Below are positions 29,056 through 37,967 of a stretch of DNA of 64,000 bases, piece by piece. Position 1 is the first letter of the stretch, and every line of letters begins with the position of its first letter. Source of the stretch: Sphingobacteriia bacterium 24-36-13 (GTDB taxonomy: Bacteria; Bacteroidota; Bacteroidia; Chitinophagales; Chitinophagaceae); contig NCHN01000002.1 of NCBI GenBank assembly GCA_002281875.1, forward strand, positions 110,936 to 174,935, in the 5' to 3' direction. The notes below the pieces were generated by a model. It had not been told where the DNA came from. It saw only the letters and a program-made list of their open reading frames with translations, and made no database searches. The position numbers were made by a program, and so were the translations under genes.

Positions 29056-29628
29056 ATGAAAAAAATGGCATTAGCGCTGTTAAGTACAGCTTTTTTAGCA
29101 GGCATTTATTCTTTTACTGGTGTATCAAGTATTAAAGAAGTAATCACTTATAAAGTAGAAGCCGGAAAGAGTCGAGTTGACTGGGTAGGTTCTAAGAAGA
29201 ACGACTTCCATACAGGTTTTTTCAATGTTAAAAGTGGTGCTGTACAAGTTAATGCTGGTAAAGTAACTGGTGGTGAGTTTGTTATTGATTTAGCTAATAT
29301 TAAAGTTACCGATGCTGCTGGTGCTAAGTTAGAAGGCCACTTGAAGTCTGGAGATTTTTTTGATGTAGCTAAATATGGTGAAGCTACTTACAAAATCACT
29401 AATGTTGTTTACAGCGACGAAACCAATGCTACTATTACTGGTGAATTAAACTTGAAAGGTGCTAGCTTACCTGTAAGCTTCAAAGCAGCTATTCGTAGTG
29501 CAGACGAGAAAGGCTTATTTGCAGAAGCTTTCTTTGCCATGGATAGAACCTTATTTGGTATTAACTACGGTGTTGGAAATATTGCTAAAGATGTACAGGT
29601 TGCTGTTCACCTTTATGCTACTAAGTAA
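29056..29628 (+). CDS. YceI family periplasmic lipid-binding protein
   Basis: The 190-residue protein has a signal peptide (MKKMALALLSTAFLAG, cut about residue 20-24) and one YceI lipocalin-like barrel: YKVEAGKSRVDWVGSKK at the start of the domain and HLKSGDFFDVAKYGEATYK (about 95-113) in the middle. Family members bind isoprenoid or amphiphilic ligands in the periplasm; the ligand here is unknown. Its codon use and strong promoter suggest good expression. It is a single-gene unit with its own terminator. Confidence 0.9.
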   Translation: MKKMALALLSTAFLAGIYSFTGVSSIKEVITYKVEAGKSRVDWVGSKKNDFHTGFFNVKSGAVQVNAGKVTGGEFVIDLANIKVTDAAGAKLEGHLKSGDFFDVAKYGEATYKITNVVYSDETNATITGELNLKGASLPVSFKAAIRSADEKGLFAEAFFAMDRTLFGINYGVGNIAKDVQVAVHLYATK

Positions 29629-29653
29629 TTATTGATAACTGACTATATCAAAA

Positions 29654-29691
29654 GAAAAGTCCCGATTACAATTTGTAGTCGGGACTTTTTT
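29654..29691 (+). terminator. Strong terminator after the yceI-like gene
   Basis: AAAAGTCCCGATTACAA pairs with TTGTAGTCGGGACTTTT with one G-U pair, followed by T. The mirror A/T ends could also stop the convergent dinB-like gene. Confidence 0.88.
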
Positions 29692-29707
29692 AGTGGTATT
29701 GAATTAA

Positions 29708-30217
29708 TTATAAATAACGCTCTTCAATAATTTTTTTGTGATGCAATAAGTGACCGAATAATATAAATGCTATAGCATTAGCAGTTACTTTTTTATCACT
29801 TGCAATTCCACTATTCATTAATTGATTTTCAGTTAAAGAACTAATTAATAAATCAGTAGATTTTCTGAGGGCCTTAAACTCTTCTTTTAATGCTACAAAA
29901 GTTCTTTCATTCGCCTGTGCGGCTTGTGCATAAAGATTTTCATCAAATCCTGGCAAAGGGGTTGAATCATTTCTTGCAACCCTTAGTAATCTGTATTGCA
30001 TGATTCTTTCGGTATCAATTATATGCTGAATAAGATCTTTTATTGTCCATTTCCCTTCGGCGTATGCGTAGTCTCCTTTTTCATCGGGAAGATTTAAAAA
30101 AAAGTAAGTGAGTGGGTAAGACAATAATTTTACTACTTCTTGAATATCCGTTACCTCAACTTGATTAATATATCCTTCAAAATAGGCAGGGTATTCTCCT
30201 GAAAGGGGCTTTGGCAT
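29708..30217 (-). CDS. DinB-like domain protein
   Basis: The 169 residues form a predicted four-helix bundle of the DinB/YfiT superfamily, with three likely metal ligands: His in KDLIQHIIDTERI (about 67) and two in GHLLHHKKIIEERY (near the C-terminus). Members bind a divalent metal and some act as thiol or bacillithiol transferases. The presence of bshC in the same window makes a thiol-transferase role worth keeping in mind, but nothing proves it. The gene starts 2 nt after the S8 protease stop, so the pair is an operon. Confidence 0.82.
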   Translation of the reverse strand: MPKPLSGEYPAYFEGYINQVEVTDIQEVVKLLSYPLTYFFLNLPDEKGDYAYAEGKWTIKDLIQHIIDTERIMQYRLLRVARNDSTPLPGFDENLYAQAAQANERTFVALKEEFKALRKSTDLLISSLTENQLMNSGIASDKKVTANAIAFILFGHLLHHKKIIEERYL

Positions 30218-30219
30218 GG

Positions 30220-31890
30220 TTATTTTTTTGTGTTAGTATTTGATTTAATGGTAGAAGTAGACTTGAATTCATTGGCTATTTTCACTGCTTCAAATGCGTT
30301 TACAATTCCCCCTGTTTTAGATAAAGATTTGAATGGGACAATAGTGGGTTCTTGACCAGGCTTTAAACATTTAATATCATCAGCAGGTTTGGTTACAGAT
30401 TGTTCAATGATTTTCTTTATATCAATAGCAGTTAATTGAGGGTAATATGATTTTAAAATGGCTGCCACTCCTGAAACTATTGGGGTTGCCATACTGGTCC
30501 CTTTCAAATTCCCATAATTATTGCCACCAGGGATAGTTGAAAATATTTTTACACCAGGGGCAAATACATCCACTTGGGATTGACCATAGCTGCTGAAATC
30601 TGCTGCAATACTTGGGCCTAAATTAGGGTCACTGCTGGCCCCAACTGTAATATAATTTTTAGCATACGATTTCCAAGGATTTAGCCAAGGGCTGGGAAAG
30701 TTTTCAACTGAATCGAGGTTTTCTGCATCATTGCCTGCAGCATGAATGAGTAATACATCTTTTTGTTCTGCATACTTAACCGCACTGTCTACCCAGGCTT
30801 TTTCCGGGGAAAAAGATTTCCCAAAACTCATATTGATAATTTTGGCTCCATGGTCTACTGCATAACGAATGGCCAATGCAATATCTTTGTCGTATTCGTC
30901 CCCATCTGGAACAATTCTAAGCGTCATTATTTTTACTTGATCTGCAACTCCGTCAATTCCAATTCCGTTATTTCTTATTGCCCCTATAATACCAGATACA
31001 TGAGTTCCATGAGTAGGACCTGGACCCATTACATCGTTATTCCCATAAAATCTGTCTGATAAATTTTCATAATCGTCTCCAATGATTTCGCCTCTATAAT
31101 TAGGTGGAGCATTGTCTTTAGATTCAAATGCCGATTTTTTTCCTTCGATATATTCTTCTAATTCTTTTAAGGCACTTGAATTTTTTTCTTCCGGATCAAT
31201 TTGAAGCATTTTCATTACAGTCAGAAAGCCCAATTTTGCATCTCTTGCAGTTTTGGTAACTGGTTCAAATATTTCTAGTTTCTCACAATTATATTCATCT
31301 ACTCCCATTTCTTGTCGAAGAATTTTATCATGCCTTTTTAATGCTTTAGCAGTTACTTCTATAAACATTAAGTCCATTATTTCTTCTTGACTAAAGTTGA
31401 GTTCCTTTGCCGCTTTAGACCACATTTGATATTGTGATTTTTCTGTTGCTGAAAGGAGGCTGGTATCTATAAGAGTGGATTGATATCGATTCTTCCATTT
31501 GTGAAATACCCTAGCTCTTTCGTCCCCGGCTTTTTTGAGGCTTTTGCCATCTTTACCGCCTAAAAAATTCCAACCAAAAACATCGTCTACATATCCGTTT
31601 TTGTCATCGTCTATTCCGTTCCCAGGAATTTCTTTTGGATTTCTCCACAATACTTTTTTCAAATCCTCATGTGTAGTATCTACACCGGAATCTAATACCG
31701 CAACAATTACAGGTTGGGGCTTTTTATTTTTAGCCGCTAATAAATCGTATGCTTTATTTAAGCTTATTCCATAAACATGGTTCTTTTCTAAATCTAGTAA
31801 ATGCCAACCCTTCGGAATATCCGATTGTGCAAAAGAAGACAAATCAATTCCACATCCTAAAAAGATGGCAAGCGCTGTTCCACGAATCAT
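30220..31890 (-). CDS. Exported subtilisin-like (S8) serine protease with large insert
   Basis: The ATG at 31890 gives MIRGTALAIFLGCGIDL, a signal peptide ending SSFAQ; an ORF extension upstream lacks this order. The 556-residue protein has the complete triad: Asp in VAVLDSGVDTTHED (about 67), His in GPTHGTHVSG and Ser in GTSMATPIVSG, with the oxyanion Asn in HAAGND. Between Asp and His lies an insert of about 200 charged helical residues, which is common in Bacteroidota S8 enzymes but absent from subtilisin. No type IX sorting domain is visible at the C-terminus. It is probably periplasmic or surface-attached. Confidence 0.9.
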   Translation of the reverse strand: MIRGTALAIFLGCGIDLSSFAQSDIPKGWHLLDLEKNHVYGISLNKAYDLLAAKNKKPQPVIVAVLDSGVDTTHEDLKKVLWRNPKEIPGNGIDDDKNGYVDDVFGWNFLGGKDGKSLKKAGDERARVFHKWKNRYQSTLIDTSLLSATEKSQYQMWSKAAKELNFSQEEIMDLMFIEVTAKALKRHDKILRQEMGVDEYNCEKLEIFEPVTKTARDAKLGFLTVMKMLQIDPEEKNSSALKELEEYIEGKKSAFESKDNAPPNYRGEIIGDDYENLSDRFYGNNDVMGPGPTHGTHVSGIIGAIRNNGIGIDGVADQVKIMTLRIVPDGDEYDKDIALAIRYAVDHGAKIINMSFGKSFSPEKAWVDSAVKYAEQKDVLLIHAAGNDAENLDSVENFPSPWLNPWKSYAKNYITVGASSDPNLGPSIAADFSSYGQSQVDVFAPGVKIFSTIPGGNNYGNLKGTSMATPIVSGVAAILKSYYPQLTAIDIKKIIEQSVTKPADDIKCLKPGQEPTIVPFKSLSKTGGIVNAFEAVKIANEFKSTSTIKSNTNTKK

Positions 31891-32007
31891 GTAGTGTAAA
31901 TTTTCTCTCTGCACAAATTTGCACAATACTGTTGATATATAACAATGCCTATTTTTAATTTATCAAATCATTAAGCTTAGCATCGTCCTATATATCCTAA
32001 CAAAATG

Positions 32008-33045
32008 TTAAACCTTACTATATTGTCTCCATTTATCAATCGCAGCTTCCATATCTGCAGGTAAAGGGGATTCAAAAAAGATTTCTTTTCCAGTGTGTGG
32101 ATGAATAAATCCGAGCGTTTTTGCATGCAGCGCACATCTTGGACAAGCTTCAAAACAATTGTCTACAAATTGCTTGTACTTTGAGTATATAGTGCCTTTT
32201 AAAATTTTATCACCCCCATATTCTATGTCGTTAAAAAGCGTATGCCCAATATGTTTCATATGCACCCTTATTTGGTGTGTTCGCCCTGTTTCTAACTTAC
32301 ATTCCACCAAGGTTACATAATTGAATCTTTCTAACACTTTAAAATGGGTTATTGCATGTTTTCCTGTATCGCCTTCAGGATAAGCGTCAAACATTTTTCT
32401 ATGTTGTTTATGGCGAGCAATATGTGCGTTAATAGTACCTTCCTCTTCTTGTATATTCCCCCATACTAAAGCAATATATCTTCGGTTAACGGTATGATTA
32501 AAAAACTGTTTGGCTAAATGTGCAGCGGCTTCTCCAGTTTTAGCCAAAACAATTAATCCGGTGGTGTTTTTATCTATTCGATGAACTAATCCAAATCGGG
32601 GTAAACTTTCTTCGTTTAATTGAGGATTCTGTTGTCTCAAATAATAGGCCACACCATTTAATAGGGTTCCGCTAAAATTGCCAACACCGGGATGCACCAC
32701 CATATTAGGGGGTTTATTTAAAACCATTAAAAAATCGTCTTCATAAACAATATTCAAAGGAATGGGCTCCTCTTTTAAAATGGTATGTTCAGGATTAATC
32801 AAACTCATCAAAATGATTTCATCTCCTGGCTTTATCTTATAGTTGCTTTTAACTGTTTTACCATTTACAGTTAAAAACCCTGCTTCAATTCCTTGTTGTA
32901 CTTTATTTCTGGTAGCTCCTTCCATATGCATCTGAACCCATTTGTCTATTCTGAAGGGTTCTTGGCCTTTGTCAACAGTAAAAATCTTGCGTTCGTACAA
33001 GGCATCAGATTGCTCTTCTGAAATTAATTCGGTATCTATTTGCAT
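32008..33045 (-). CDS. RluA-family 23S rRNA pseudouridine synthase (RluD-like)
   Basis: The 345-residue protein has an N-terminal S4 RNA-binding domain (FRIDKWVQMHMEGATRNKV about 32-50) and the RluA catalytic domain with HRIDKNTTGLIVLAKT (about 155), where the Asp of HRID is the catalytic residue, and ALHAKTLGFIHPHTGKE near the C-terminus. It isomerises specific uridines of large-subunit rRNA. RluD is the likeliest match from the S4 domain, but RluC or RluA-like specificity is not excluded. It is transcribed divergently from lipB across only 28 bases. Confidence 0.9.
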   Translation of the reverse strand: MQIDTELISEEQSDALYERKIFTVDKGQEPFRIDKWVQMHMEGATRNKVQQGIEAGFLTVNGKTVKSNYKIKPGDEIILMSLINPEHTILKEEPIPLNIVYEDDFLMVLNKPPNMVVHPGVGNFSGTLLNGVAYYLRQQNPQLNEESLPRFGLVHRIDKNTTGLIVLAKTGEAAAHLAKQFFNHTVNRRYIALVWGNIQEEEGTINAHIARHKQHRKMFDAYPEGDTGKHAITHFKVLERFNYVTLVECKLETGRTHQIRVHMKHIGHTLFNDIEYGGDKILKGTIYSKYKQFVDNCFEACPRCALHAKTLGFIHPHTGKEIFFESPLPADMEAAIDKWRQYSKV

Positions 33046-33069
33046 GCGGCAAAATTAACTTTATTTTTG
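33039..33069 (+). promoter_or_regulatory. TTTG-N19-TATTTTTG promoter of lipB
   Basis: TTTG at 33039-33042 (inside the first codons of the divergent rluA-family gene) and TATTTTTG at 33062-33069 are 19 bases apart. The lipB ATG begins at 33074, only 4 nt after the box, so transcription would start almost at the AUG. Confidence 0.7.
33050..33057 (-). promoter_or_regulatory. TAATTTTG -7 box of the rluA-family gene
   Basis: The + strand reads CAAAATTA, i.e. TAATTTTG leftward, 4 nt before the start codon at 33045. Transcription would begin at or within a base or two of the ATG, suggesting a leaderless mRNA. Confidence 0.55.
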
Positions 33070-33073
33070 TGGT

Positions 33074-33802
33074 ATGGAACAGGAAGTCATTTTCAACGAT
33101 TTAGGTAAAAGAAGCTATAAAGAAGTTTGGGACCAGCAAGAAGCTTTATTAAAAGCAAATGCAGATATTAAAATGGCTTTTAAATTTGGGAATCAACAGT
33201 TCAATGCTCCTGAAACCATACCAACCTTACATCATTTATTATTTGTTGAACACTTTCCTGTATACACATTAGGTAAAAATGGTAAAGAAGAGCATGTATT
33301 AATTAGTGAAACAGATCGGCTAAAAAAAGGCATTGAATATTTTCATATAAATAGGGGGGGAGACATCACTTTTCATGGGCCAGGACAATTGGTTGGGTAT
33401 CCAATTTTAGATTTAGAAAGATTTAAAACCGATTTGGGATGGTACTTAAGATCATTAGAAGAAGTAATCATTAAAACCATGGCAGATTATGGTTTAAAAG
33501 GGGAGAGAAGTGCGGGTGAAACAGGGGTTTGGTTAGATGCTCATATTAAAGGGAAAGAAAGAAAAATATGTGCTATGGGAATTAAGTGCAGCAGATGGAT
33601 TACCATGCATGGATTTGCATTTAATATAAATACAGACCTCACTTATTTTGATCATATAGTTCCCTGTGGAATTCAAAATAAGAAAGTGACATCTTTGGCA
33701 CAAGAACTAGGACGAATAATCGATTTTGAGGAAGTCAAGTATAGGGTTAAGAAACATTTTGAAGCCATATTCCCATGCAAATTGATTGGCGAACCTGCTT
33801 AA
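33074..33802 (+). CDS. lipB: Lipoyl(octanoyl) transferase
   Basis: The 242-residue protein shows the LipB signatures RGGDITFHGPGQLVGYPIL (about 95-113) and KICAMGIKCSRWITMHGFA (about 158-176), where the cysteine of KCSRW is the acyl-enzyme nucleophile and the lysine of the same motif assists. It moves octanoate from acyl carrier protein to the lipoyl domains of E2 subunits and GcvH. It thus prepares the complex to which PdhB belongs. The stop codon overlaps the stop of the convergent gene by 4 nt. Confidence 0.95.
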   Translation: MEQEVIFNDLGKRSYKEVWDQQEALLKANADIKMAFKFGNQQFNAPETIPTLHHLLFVEHFPVYTLGKNGKEEHVLISETDRLKKGIEYFHINRGGDITFHGPGQLVGYPILDLERFKTDLGWYLRSLEEVIIKTMADYGLKGERSAGETGVWLDAHIKGKERKICAMGIKCSRWITMHGFAFNINTDLTYFDHIVPCGIQNKKVTSLAQELGRIIDFEEVKYRVKKHFEAIFPCKLIGEPA

Positions 33803-34332
33803 TGTAGCAGAAATTTGTTTCTTTCTAACAGTTCTCCGTTACAGTATAATTCAAAATCATACCATCCACTATGATAAAAATTGCTTTTTTCAATTATCCA
33901 ATAATCTTCTTTCAAGTTGGTAATATTATGTAACAACAATTTGCCATCATAAATAAATAAGCTGTATCGTTTGGTATTCGTATTGGGTAATTGAATGGTT
34001 AAATTCCCTTTAGAATTAGTAAATACATATATAGAAGGCGCCCAATTGTCTTGAATTTCCGGCGAAGTTGTTGCTTCAATTGTTGCTGGTGAAAATTGAA
34101 GACTTCTTTTGCCTATTCTTGTAAGCGTGTCTTTGGTATTTGCAAATATGGAATCTTTGAACTTTTTGTAATCGCTAGCAGACAACTCTTTGAACAATTT
34201 ATTTTTAATAAAAATCCTTTGAGTCAAAGCAGTTTTATTAGCACTTTTGGGTATTTTTTTTTGTGCAACAGCTAATTTCAAAAAGCCGAAAAAACAAATG
34301 ATTATTAAACTGAAACTTCTCATACTCATCAC
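33799..34332 (-). CDS. Hypothetical secreted protein
   Basis: The 177-residue protein has a signal peptide (SLIIICFFGFLKLAVAQ) followed by a Lys-rich stretch and a C-terminal beta-rich part (GNLTIQLPNTNTKRYSLFIYDG; SNFYHSGWYDFELYCNG). I do not recognise a family. The C-terminal segment could be a small beta sandwich. It lies 18 nt downstream of the PLP-enzyme gene and is probably cotranscribed. The start could be the first, second or fourth codon (M-M-S-M). Confidence 0.65.
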   Translation of the reverse strand: MMSMRSFSLIIICFFGFLKLAVAQKKIPKSANKTALTQRIFIKNKLFKELSASDYKKFKDSIFANTKDTLTRIGKRSLQFSPATIEATTSPEIQDNWAPSIYVFTNSKGNLTIQLPNTNTKRYSLFIYDGKLLLHNITNLKEDYWIIEKSNFYHSGWYDFELYCNGELLERNKFLLH

Positions 34333-34350
34333 AAATATATTTTTTTAAGA

Positions 34351-35232
34351 TTAATAAATTAACCTTCCAGGCGCTAAACTTCTATTACCTTGTAACCCTC
34401 CACTATGTATTAGCAAAATATTGGCATTATCGCTAAAATATTGCTGTTGAATTAAGTTTTCAACAGCATAAAAAAGCTTTGAAGTATATACAATATCAGT
34501 AGGCAACTTTTCTCTTTTAAATAATTGGTTCATATAATCAATTAATTCAGCGGGATGTTTAGCATAGCCTCCAAAATGATAATCGTGTAGGGTAGTAAAT
34601 ATTTTATTTTTTTTCGGTGGGAGTAAGGCTGTAACCAGATCATTTAACCCAGTATTATTCTTTAACACACTAACGCCAATTACCAATTGATTTTCATTAG
34701 ATCCAATAATTAGTCCAGCTAACATGGTTCCAGTTCCACAAGCACAAATAATATGTGTAAAAGCAGAACAGTCCTTGGTTCTTAAAATGGTAGCTGCACC
34801 AAGTGCTCCATTAATACCATAGCCTCCTTCATTAATCCAAAACCAATCTTTATTGGCCAATTCTTCCATCACCACTTCTTTGTATTTGTATGCATCTCTT
34901 GAAATAAAATGCAATTGCATTCCCAGCGCCTTTGCTTCCAATAAACTTGGCGAATCATTCCATTCGCCTCTAATAAACCCAACAGAATTGAATCCATTTA
35001 ATTTGCAAGCAGCCGCAAGAGCAACAATATGATTGGAGTAGGCTCCGCCAAAACTGGCAATGGTATTGCATTTGAGTCGTTTAGCTTCCTCCAGATAAAA
35101 CCTAAGTTTAAACCATTTATTCCCACTTATAATAGGATGAATTAAGTCTGTTCTAAGGGTTGAAACTTTAATATTTTCAGTTCCTAAGCTATTCAGCTCT
35201 TGTATGATTATTTTATTTGTATCGAATAACAT
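34351..35232 (-). CDS. PLP-dependent D-cysteine desulfhydrase / ACC deaminase family protein
   Basis: The 293-residue fold-type II PLP enzyme shows the lysine motif SGNKWFKLRFYLEEAKR (Lys about 37), SFGGAYSNHIVALAA (about 60-74) and CGTGTMLAGLIIG (about 165), the phosphate-binding loop. Family members split D-cysteine to pyruvate, sulfide and ammonia, or deaminate aminocyclopropane carboxylate. D-cysteine desulfhydrase activity is more usual outside plant-associated bacteria, but the substrate cannot be read from the sequence. It is divergent from the nucleotidyltransferase gene. Confidence 0.85.
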   Translation of the reverse strand: MLFDTNKIIIQELNSLGTENIKVSTLRTDLIHPIISGNKWFKLRFYLEEAKRLKCNTIASFGGAYSNHIVALAAACKLNGFNSVGFIRGEWNDSPSLLEAKALGMQLHFISRDAYKYKEVVMEELANKDWFWINEGGYGINGALGAATILRTKDCSAFTHIICACGTGTMLAGLIIGSNENQLVIGVSVLKNNTGLNDLVTALLPPKKNKIFTTLHDYHFGGYAKHPAELIDYMNQLFKREKLPTDIVYTSKLFYAVENLIQQQYFSDNANILLIHSGGLQGNRSLAPGRLIY

Positions 35233-35243
35233 TTTTTTATCAA

Positions 35244-35272
35244 TTGTTGCAATGTTAAATGATTTAACTTTG
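35244..35272 (+). promoter_or_regulatory. TTG-N18-TAACTTTG promoter of the nucleotidyltransferase gene
   Basis: TTG at 35244-35246 and TAACTTTG at 35265-35272 are 18 bases apart; the ATG follows at 35290, with an expected leader of about 11 bases. Confidence 0.65.
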
Positions 35273-35289
35273 TATTGTAAATTTAAGCT

Positions 35290-36189
35290 ATGAAACCTAC
35301 CCTTGTAATTTTAGCTGCTGGAATGGCAAGCCGTTACGGAAGCATGAAACAAATACAGTCTTTTGGCCCTGATGGAGAGACCATCATGGATTATTCCATT
35401 TACGATGCCATTGAGGCTGGATTTGGTAAAGTTGTATTTATTATTCGAGAAGAATTTGCTGAACAATTCAAAAGTATTTTTGAGCCAAAATTGGCTGGAA
35501 AAATTGCTACTGATTATGTATATCAATATTTAGAAGCATATACCAATGGCTATGCAATACCAGCTGATAGAGCAAAACCATGGGGTACTGCTCATGCTGT
35601 ATTATGTTGTAAGGGTAAAGTGAATGAACCCTTTGCCGTTATTAATGCAGATGATTATTATGGTCGTGACGCCTTTCATAAGGCATACGATTTCTTAACT
35701 ACCATTTGTAATGACAATACTTTTGCATTGGTTGGATATGAGTTACAAAAAACGTTAAGTGAAAATGGCAGTGTAAGTAGAGGAGTATGTACTGCCGATG
35801 CTGATAATAATTTGACAGAAATTAATGAACGTACTAAAATTTATAGAGAAGAAGGAGAAATTGTATTTGAAGATGAAAATGGGAAAACACCTTTGCCCGG
35901 AAGCAGTTTGGTAAGTATGAACTATTTCTGTTTTTCTCCTGCTTTTATTGATATGTGTGAAAATATGTTCACTGAATTTTTAGCTGCTAAAGGACAGGAG
36001 TTAAAATCGGAGTTCTTCATTCCTTATGCAGCCAACGAGTTTATCCAATCTGGCAAAGGTGTATTAAAAGTGCTACCTACATCTGCTCAATGGTTTGGTG
36101 TAACTTACAAAGAAGATGCTCCTGGTGTACAAGCTGCTATTAGCCAATTAGTAGAAGATAAAGTGTATCCAGCTTCTTTATGGAAATAA
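35290..36189 (+). CDS. Sugar-phosphate nucleotidyltransferase family protein
   Basis: The 299-residue protein opens with the nucleotidyltransferase signature LVILAAGMASRYGSMKQIQ (residues 4-22), where the GxASRxG-type loop binds the NTP, and has an NADDYYGRDAFHKAYDFL metal-site segment (about 117-134). Enzymes of this fold join NTP and sugar phosphate to make NDP-sugars. The residues do not single out glucose, mannose or N-acetylhexosamine, so no name is given. It is a single-gene unit. Its stop is about 10 nt from the convergent protease gene, where a weak AAATAGT/ACTATTT hairpin lies. Confidence 0.82.
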   Translation: MKPTLVILAAGMASRYGSMKQIQSFGPDGETIMDYSIYDAIEAGFGKVVFIIREEFAEQFKSIFEPKLAGKIATDYVYQYLEAYTNGYAIPADRAKPWGTAHAVLCCKGKVNEPFAVINADDYYGRDAFHKAYDFLTTICNDNTFALVGYELQKTLSENGSVSRGVCTADADNNLTEINERTKIYREEGEIVFEDENGKTPLPGSSLVSMNYFCFSPAFIDMCENMFTEFLAAKGQELKSEFFIPYAANEFIQSGKGVLKVLPTSAQWFGVTYKEDAPGVQAAISQLVEDKVYPASLWK

Positions 36190-36199
36190 ATAGTATTAA

Positions 36200-37321
36200 C
36201 TATTTTCCGTAAGCTTTTACAAAATAAACACAGTCTTCTAATTTATTGATTTGAACTTTTCGTTCTACACCTTTTAAAGAAGATTTATTGGGAAGTTTTA
36301 CTCTTTGAAAAGCAGTATCACTTTTCTTTAAATCTTCAATAATTGAATGAATATTTTTTGATTTTACTGCAAATGCAACACCATCTGCTTGTGCTTGTTT
36401 TGTACTTAATACCCCAATTACTTCCCCATTCTTGTTAAATACTGGGCCGCCTGAGTTACCAGGATTAGCACTTATTTGAATTTGATAAGAAAGTGAATCT
36501 CCATTGAAACCAGACTTTGCACTTAAGTAGCCCATTCCATAAACAATTTCGTTTCTAGGATAACCTAAAGTGAAAATTTCTTCTCCTAAATCTGAGTTGC
36601 TTTTTTGAATGGTATAAGGGATAGACTTGATGGCTTCATATTCATCATCATTAATTTTTAGAATGGCCAAATCTTTAACATGGTCTATAAGCACAATGGA
36701 CGATTTGAACTCTTTGCCCTTACTATTTACGACAATAGCACCTGTACCCTTAAGAATATGGGCATTGGTAACAATATATCCTTTTACGTCTACTAAAAAC
36801 CCTGATCCTCCACTTAATAATCTTGCATTGATTGGAATTTTAGAAGTTACTTCATTAATAATATTTCCTTGGTATTGTTGATTTTTCTTAACTACTTCTA
36901 AATCTTTACCTAATTGTTCTAGTTTAGGATCGTTAACTGCGGTAGAGAAATACATGGCCAACCCACTGATGAATAGGGCAATCACACCACCTACAGATGC
37001 GGCAATAGTAGTGACTCTTTTATATTTATTAAAGAATTGAATTACTTTTCCTTTAGTGTTTAATGTACCCCCTTCGTTAAGGTCTCCCCTTTCTAACAGG
37101 TTCTGATGAACCTCATGTAATGTTTGTTTAATCTGAATATTAGCGGAATAATCGGCAATTTGGTGTAAGAACATATTGTGTTCTACCACCATCTGATCAA
37201 TTTCAGGAGTAGTATTGCGCAGGTTCTCAAAATAAGCACGTTCTTCAGGGCTCATTTCTTCCCTGAGGTATCTTTCAATTGCGTCTAATAATAAAATGTC
37301 ATCCATATACTTACTCTCCAA
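36200..37321 (-). CDS. Membrane protein: anti-sigma-like N-terminus fused to trypsin-like (S1C) protease
   Basis: The 373 residues have three parts: a cytoplasmic acidic helical region (1-100, with AIERYLREEMSPEERAYFEN, the shape of Bacteroidota anti-sigma factors), one membrane helix (about 103-125), and a periplasmic HtrA-like protease domain with the triad His188 (VTNAHIL), Asp217 (HVKDLAILKI) and Ser290 (NPGNSGGP). There is no PDZ domain. The start overlaps the ECF sigma gene by 11 nt; an alternative ATG at 37306 gives 368 residues just after the sigma stop. An anti-sigma factor carrying its own protease is inferred from topology and neighbourhood, not shown. Confidence 0.8.
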   Translation of the reverse strand: MESKYMDDILLLDAIERYLREEMSPEERAYFENLRNTTPEIDQMVVEHNMFLHQIADYSANIQIKQTLHEVHQNLLERGDLNEGGTLNTKGKVIQFFNKYKRVTTIAASVGGVIALFISGLAMYFSTAVNDPKLEQLGKDLEVVKKNQQYQGNIINEVTSKIPINARLLSGGSGFLVDVKGYIVTNAHILKGTGAIVVNSKGKEFKSSIVLIDHVKDLAILKINDDEYEAIKSIPYTIQKSNSDLGEEIFTLGYPRNEIVYGMGYLSAKSGFNGDSLSYQIQISANPGNSGGPVFNKNGEVIGVLSTKQAQADGVAFAVKSKNIHSIIEDLKKSDTAFQRVKLPNKSSLKGVERKVQINKLEDCVYFVKAYGK

Positions 37322-37877
37322 TATTATATTGCGAAAAGAATAATTTCTTTAATCGCATCAAACACTTGTATTTCTGGTTTTTTGCGTTGTCTGCATTAGT
37401 GTATCCAAATTCGGCCGCTAAAGCAGTCATGTCCATTTTTTTTAGATAGTATCCCTGTAATAAACTTTTGCAAGGTTCTCCTAAGCTATTCAAAGCCCTA
37501 TCCATTATAACGAACTCCGCATTCCTCTTTTCATGGGTTTCTAAATCTTCCTCAACGGCTACTGTTTCCTCAAACCCATCAACCGAACCAGTGAACCTAC
37601 CCATTTGTTGAAGTCTTTTTAACCAAAGCCTTCTGCAAACAGAATACAGATATGTTTTAATTTGACAAGTGAGCACAAAAGAATCTGTTTGAGACTTTTC
37701 ATATAAAGCAATCATTGCTTCCTGAAATATGTCTCTCGCTTCGTCATAGCTCCCATTATTATTCAATATAAAAGTCTGAATCATATTAAAATTATCTTTA
37801 TATATGATTTCGACCGCTTTTGAATCATTGTGAGCCAGACCCTTCAATAATGCTTGTTCGTTCGTATCTCCTTTCAC
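37311..37877 (-). CDS. ECF-type RNA polymerase sigma factor
   Basis: The 188-residue sigma-70-family protein has region 2 (YDEARDIFQEAMIALYEKS about 38-56, CQIKTYLYSVCRRLWLKRL about 66-84) and region 4 (LNSLGEPCKSLLQGYYLKK about 130, then a helix-turn-helix ALAAEFGYTNADNAKNQKY), without regions 1 or 3, as in ECF sigma factors. It directs RNA polymerase to a stress or envelope regulon. Its direct operon partner is the membrane protease protein, the likely regulator of its activity. The divergent small lipoprotein gene is a candidate target. Confidence 0.9.
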   Translation of the reverse strand: MKGDTNEQALLKGLAHNDSKAVEIIYKDNFNMIQTFILNNNGSYDEARDIFQEAMIALYEKSQTDSFVLTCQIKTYLYSVCRRLWLKRLQQMGRFTGSVDGFEETVAVEEDLETHEKRNAEFVIMDRALNSLGEPCKSLLQGYYLKKMDMTALAAEFGYTNADNAKNQKYKCLMRLKKLFFSQYNIGE

Positions 37878-37911
37878 TATCTGTTCCTTTAATACAGTTA
37901 TTGGCTTAAAA

Positions 37912-37967
37912 GTAACCCAAAATAGCCCTAAATAATTTCAAAAAAAAAATTTGAAACATCGGGTTAC
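37912..37967. repeat. Nested inverted repeats between sigma factor and lipoprotein genes
   Basis: GTAACCC (37912-37918) pairs with GGGTTAC (37961-37967), and inside it TTTCAAA pairs with TTTGAAA across an A-run. The outer repeat could be a two-fold regulator site or two outward-facing promoter elements. Confidence 0.6.

Noticed and set aside
36185-36206. AAATAGT/ACTATTT hairpin as a terminator between the nucleotidyltransferase and protease genes
   Set aside because: Only seven A/T-rich pairs with a single G-C and no proper T-run; too weak to list.
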